7,495 nucleotides of DNA from Oscillospiraceae bacterium (GTDB lineage: Bacteria > Bacillota > Clostridia > Oscillospirales > Acutalibacteraceae). Position 1 is the first letter of the stretch. The number at the start of each line of letters is the position of its first letter. Below the pieces are notes generated by a model. It did not search any database. It was not told where the DNA came from and saw only the letters and a list, made by a program, of their open reading frames with translations. Positions 5,815-7,495 of this stretch are shown in pieces. The position numbers and the translations under genes were made by a program. Where the stretch lies: contig CADBOL010000159.1 in assembly GCA_902796295.1 (NCBI GenBank), positions 1 through 7,495 on the forward strand, given 5' to 3'.

Positions 5815-5840
5815 TACGGAGAAGTATCATTTTTTCCGTA
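5815..5840. promoter_or_regulatory. Imperfect dyad upstream of the aconitase promoter, candidate operator
   Basis: TACGGA (5815-5820) and TCCGTA (5835-5840) are perfect inverted arms. As plus-strand RNA the stem extends to 10 bp with two G-U pairs around the 6-nt loop TATCAT. It lies 19 bp upstream of the -35 and outside both predicted transcripts, so a protein-binding site is more likely than a terminator or attenuator. Confidence 0.4.
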
Positions 5841-5859
5841 TTATATAGTACCGTCTCAC

Positions 5860-5888
5860 TTGACTTTTGATTTATGCGGTCATATAAT
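5860..5888 (+). promoter_or_regulatory. Strong SigA promoter of the aconitase gene
   Basis: TTGACT (5860-5865) and a perfect TATAAT (5883-5888) are separated by an optimal 17-bp spacer. The predicted start is near 5895, giving a leader of about 33 nt. AGGAGG at 5916-5921 lies 6 nt before ATG 5928. Confidence 0.88.
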
Positions 5889-5927
5889 ATAAAATTGAAA
5901 TAATATGATTATCACAGGAGGTAATCT

Positions 5928-7495
5928 ATGGGATACACTATAGGACAGAAACTGATTAAAGCCCATCTGCTTGAAGGCGAGATGATTCCGGGCACCGAAA
6001 TAGGTCTCAGAATCGACCAGACCCTCACGCAGGACGCTACGGGCACAATGGCTTATCTTGAATTTGAGGCAATGGGTATAGAGAGAGTCAAGACCGAACT
6101 CTCTGTTGCCTATATTGATCATAATACCCTTCAGACAGGGTTTGAGAATGCGGATGACCACAGGTTTATTCAGTCGGTTGCAAAGAAGAGAGGTCTCCTC
6201 TATTCAAAGCCGGGTAACGGAATCTGCCATCAGCTTCATCTCGAAAGATTCGGAAAACCCGGTAAAACCCTTATCGGTTCCGATTCCCACACTCCCACCG
6301 GCGGCGGAATCGGCATGCTCGCAATCGGCGCGGGCGGCCTTGATGTCGCCGTAGCCATGGGCGGAGGCACATACTATACAACCATGCCGAAAATGACACT
6401 TGTAAAACTGAGCGGAAAGCTTTCCCCGTGGGTCAGCGCAAAAGACATAATCCTCGAAGTGCTCAGAATCATGAGTGTCAAGGGCGGAGTCGGCAAGATT
6501 ATCGAATACGGCGGGGAGGGTGTAAAGACTCTTTCCGTTCCCGAGAGAGCAACCATTACCAATATGGGCGCTGAGCTCGGAGCTACAACTTCAGTATTCC
6601 CGTCAGACGAAATCACGAGAGAATTCCTCAAAGCGCAGGGCAGGGAAGAAGACTGGACCGAGCTTTCAAGCGATGCGGATGCCGAATATGATGAAATAAT
6701 CGACATCGACCTCTCGGCTCTTGAGCCCGCCGCAGCTATGCCCCACATGCCCGACAGAGTCAAATCCGTAAAGGAAATCGGAAAGATCAGGATTGACCAG
6801 GTATGTATCGGCTCATGCACCAATTCATCTCTTCTCGATATGCTCAAGGTCGCGGCAATTCTCAAAGGCAAAAAAGTTGCTCCGAATGTGTCGCTGACTA
6901 TTTCACCCGGCTCAATGCAGGTGCTCAATATGCTCTCACTCAACGGCGCTCTCTCCGATATCCTTTCGGCAGGGGCAAGACTTCTTGAGTGCGCGTGCGG
7001 CCCCTGTATAGGAATGGGTCAGTCACCGAATTCTTCCGGTATATCACTCAGAACCTTCAACAGAAACTTTGAGGGCAGATCCGGTACGGCAGACGCAGGA
7101 ATTTATCTCGTCAGCCCCGAAACGGCTGCCGCCTCCGCAATAACGGGTTTCCTCACAGATCCGAGAGAGCTCGGCGAAATGCCCGAAATCAATATGCCGG
7201 AAAGATTCATCATAAATGACAATATGATTGAAAAACCGATTAATGAAAAGGATGCCGACTGCGTCGAGATTATTTACGGTCCCAACATCAAGCCGTTCCC
7301 GTCAAGCGACGCGCTTCCCGAAAGCATTGAGGCACCCGCAATTCTCAAAGTCGGTGACAATATCACAACGGATCACATTATGCCGGCAGGTGCAAAGATA
7401 CTGCCCTACCGTTCAAATATTCCCTATCTCTCGAATTTCTGCTTCAGACAGTGTGACGAGCACTTTGCCGAGAAATGCAAAGCGGCAGGCAAGGG
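5928..7495 (+). CDS. Aconitate hydratase, Aquifex-type (partial, C-terminus off the right edge)
   Basis: Cytoplasmic [4Fe-4S] enzyme interconverting citrate and isocitrate, here 522 codons plus 2 nt of an expected total of about 640. The N-terminus resembles the short single-chain aconitases of Clostridia and Aquifex: RIDQTLTQDATGTMAYLEFE (28-47) and DHNTLQTGFENADDHRF (64-80). GSDSHTPTGGGIG (117-129) contributes substrate-site residues. Cluster ligands are Cys297 in IGSCTNSS and Cys357 and Cys360 in CGPC, equivalent to Cys358, Cys421 and Cys424 of pig mitochondrial aconitase. The linker leads into the swivelling C-terminal domain, which starts with VGDNITTDHIMPAGA (475-489); its GSSREH-type arginine loop lies beyond the window. 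ATG 5928 has AGGAGG 6 nt upstream. It is divergent from the lipoprotein operon. Homoaconitase or isopropylmalate isomerase large subunit is less likely, because the protein continues into the swivel domain and matches the aconitase subtype throughout. Confidence 0.95.
   Translation, partial: MGYTIGQKLIKAHLLEGEMIPGTEIGLRIDQTLTQDATGTMAYLEFEAMGIERVKTELSVAYIDHNTLQTGFENADDHRFIQSVAKKRGLLYSKPGNGICHQLHLERFGKPGKTLIGSDSHTPTGGGIGMLAIGAGGLDVAVAMGGGTYYTTMPKMTLVKLSGKLSPWVSAKDIILEVLRIMSVKGGVGKIIEYGGEGVKTLSVPERATITNMGAELGATTSVFPSDEITREFLKAQGREEDWTELSSDADAEYDEIIDIDLSALEPAAAMPHMPDRVKSVKEIGKIRIDQVCIGSCTNSSLLDMLKVAAILKGKKVAPNVSLTISPGSMQVLNMLSLNGALSDILSAGARLLECACGPCIGMGQSPNSSGISLRTFNRNFEGRSGTADAGIYLVSPETAAASAITGFLTDPRELGEMPEINMPERFIINDNMIEKPINEKDADCVEIIYGPNIKPFPSSDALPESIEAPAILKVGDNITTDHIMPAGAKILPYRSNIPYLSNFCFRQCDEHFAEKCKAAGK

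Larger units (their letters stand above)
5602..5927. other. Divergent intergenic control region between lipoprotein operon and aconitase gene
   Basis: This 326-bp AT-rich stretch has no supportable gene. From left to right it holds the lipoprotein binding site (5616-5611) and its minus-strand promoter (5664-5636), a small palindrome TTGTAACAA (5694-5702) and an ATAAA-N6-TTTAT inverted repeat (5769-5784). Next come a tandem heptamer TTTCCGG (5794-5807), a larger dyad (5815-5840), the plus-strand aconitase promoter (5860-5888) and the aconitase binding site (5916-5921). About 190 bp separate the two promoters, enough room for separate regulation. Confidence 0.8.

Noticed and set aside
5880..6161. 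93-codon minus-strand open frame across the aconitase promoter and start
   Set aside because: It overlaps the promoter, binding site and conserved N-terminus of aconitase, and has no family signature.
6374..6943. 189-codon open frame on the minus strand inside the aconitase gene
   Set aside because: It is fully antisense to a strongly conserved enzyme, its composition mirrors the aconitase codons, and it has no recognisable domain or upstream binding site. It is a shadow.

Overview
The window is an ordinary, gene-dense piece of bacterial chromosome, most likely from a mid-GC member of the Clostridia (Firmicutes). This assignment is an inference. It rests on strong AGGAGG-type ribosome binding sites, GTG and TTG starts, near-consensus SigA promoters, a clostridial-looking RadC, an SDR resembling the Bacillus EF-P-modifying enzyme YmfI, and the short 'Aquifex-type' aconitase. 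I see no insertion sequence, phage, CRISPR array, tRNA or rRNA.

Layout. Positions 1-1390 hold a minus-strand pair: an ABC ATPase (TTG start) overlapping a membrane permease that runs off the left edge. Positions 1391-1548 hold the promoter and leader of that pair and a hairpin that separates it from the next operon. Positions 1549-5601 hold a five-gene minus-strand operon. In transcription order it encodes a LolA/LprG-like lipoprotein, a FabG-like SDR (probably an EF-P 5-aminopentanone reductase), a RadC JAB-domain protein, a uridine-phosphorylase-like enzyme and a zinc-ribbon DUF805 membrane protein. Gaps are 7 nt, a 1-nt overlap, 10 nt and 11 nt, which argues for one transcript and translational coupling. 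A 326-bp divergent control region (5602-5927) separates this operon from the plus-strand aconitase gene (5928 to the right edge, truncated).

How the genes fit together. The operon mixes envelope, translation-factor modification, DNA-related and nucleoside salvage functions. That looks like a housekeeping cluster rather than one pathway. The ABC pair is an export or membrane-stress type transporter. The aconitase feeds the oxidative citrate-to-2-oxoglutarate branch used for glutamate synthesis, and is divergently transcribed from the lipoprotein operon.

I did not find a convincing undescribed system. The points most worth a second look are the start-codon corrections, a repeated beta-hairpin stalk in the lipoprotein, loss of the uracil-contacting arginines in the phosphorylase, the WGxxGASCE signature in the SDR, and an imperfect dyad plus tandem heptamer in the region upstream of the aconitase promoter.
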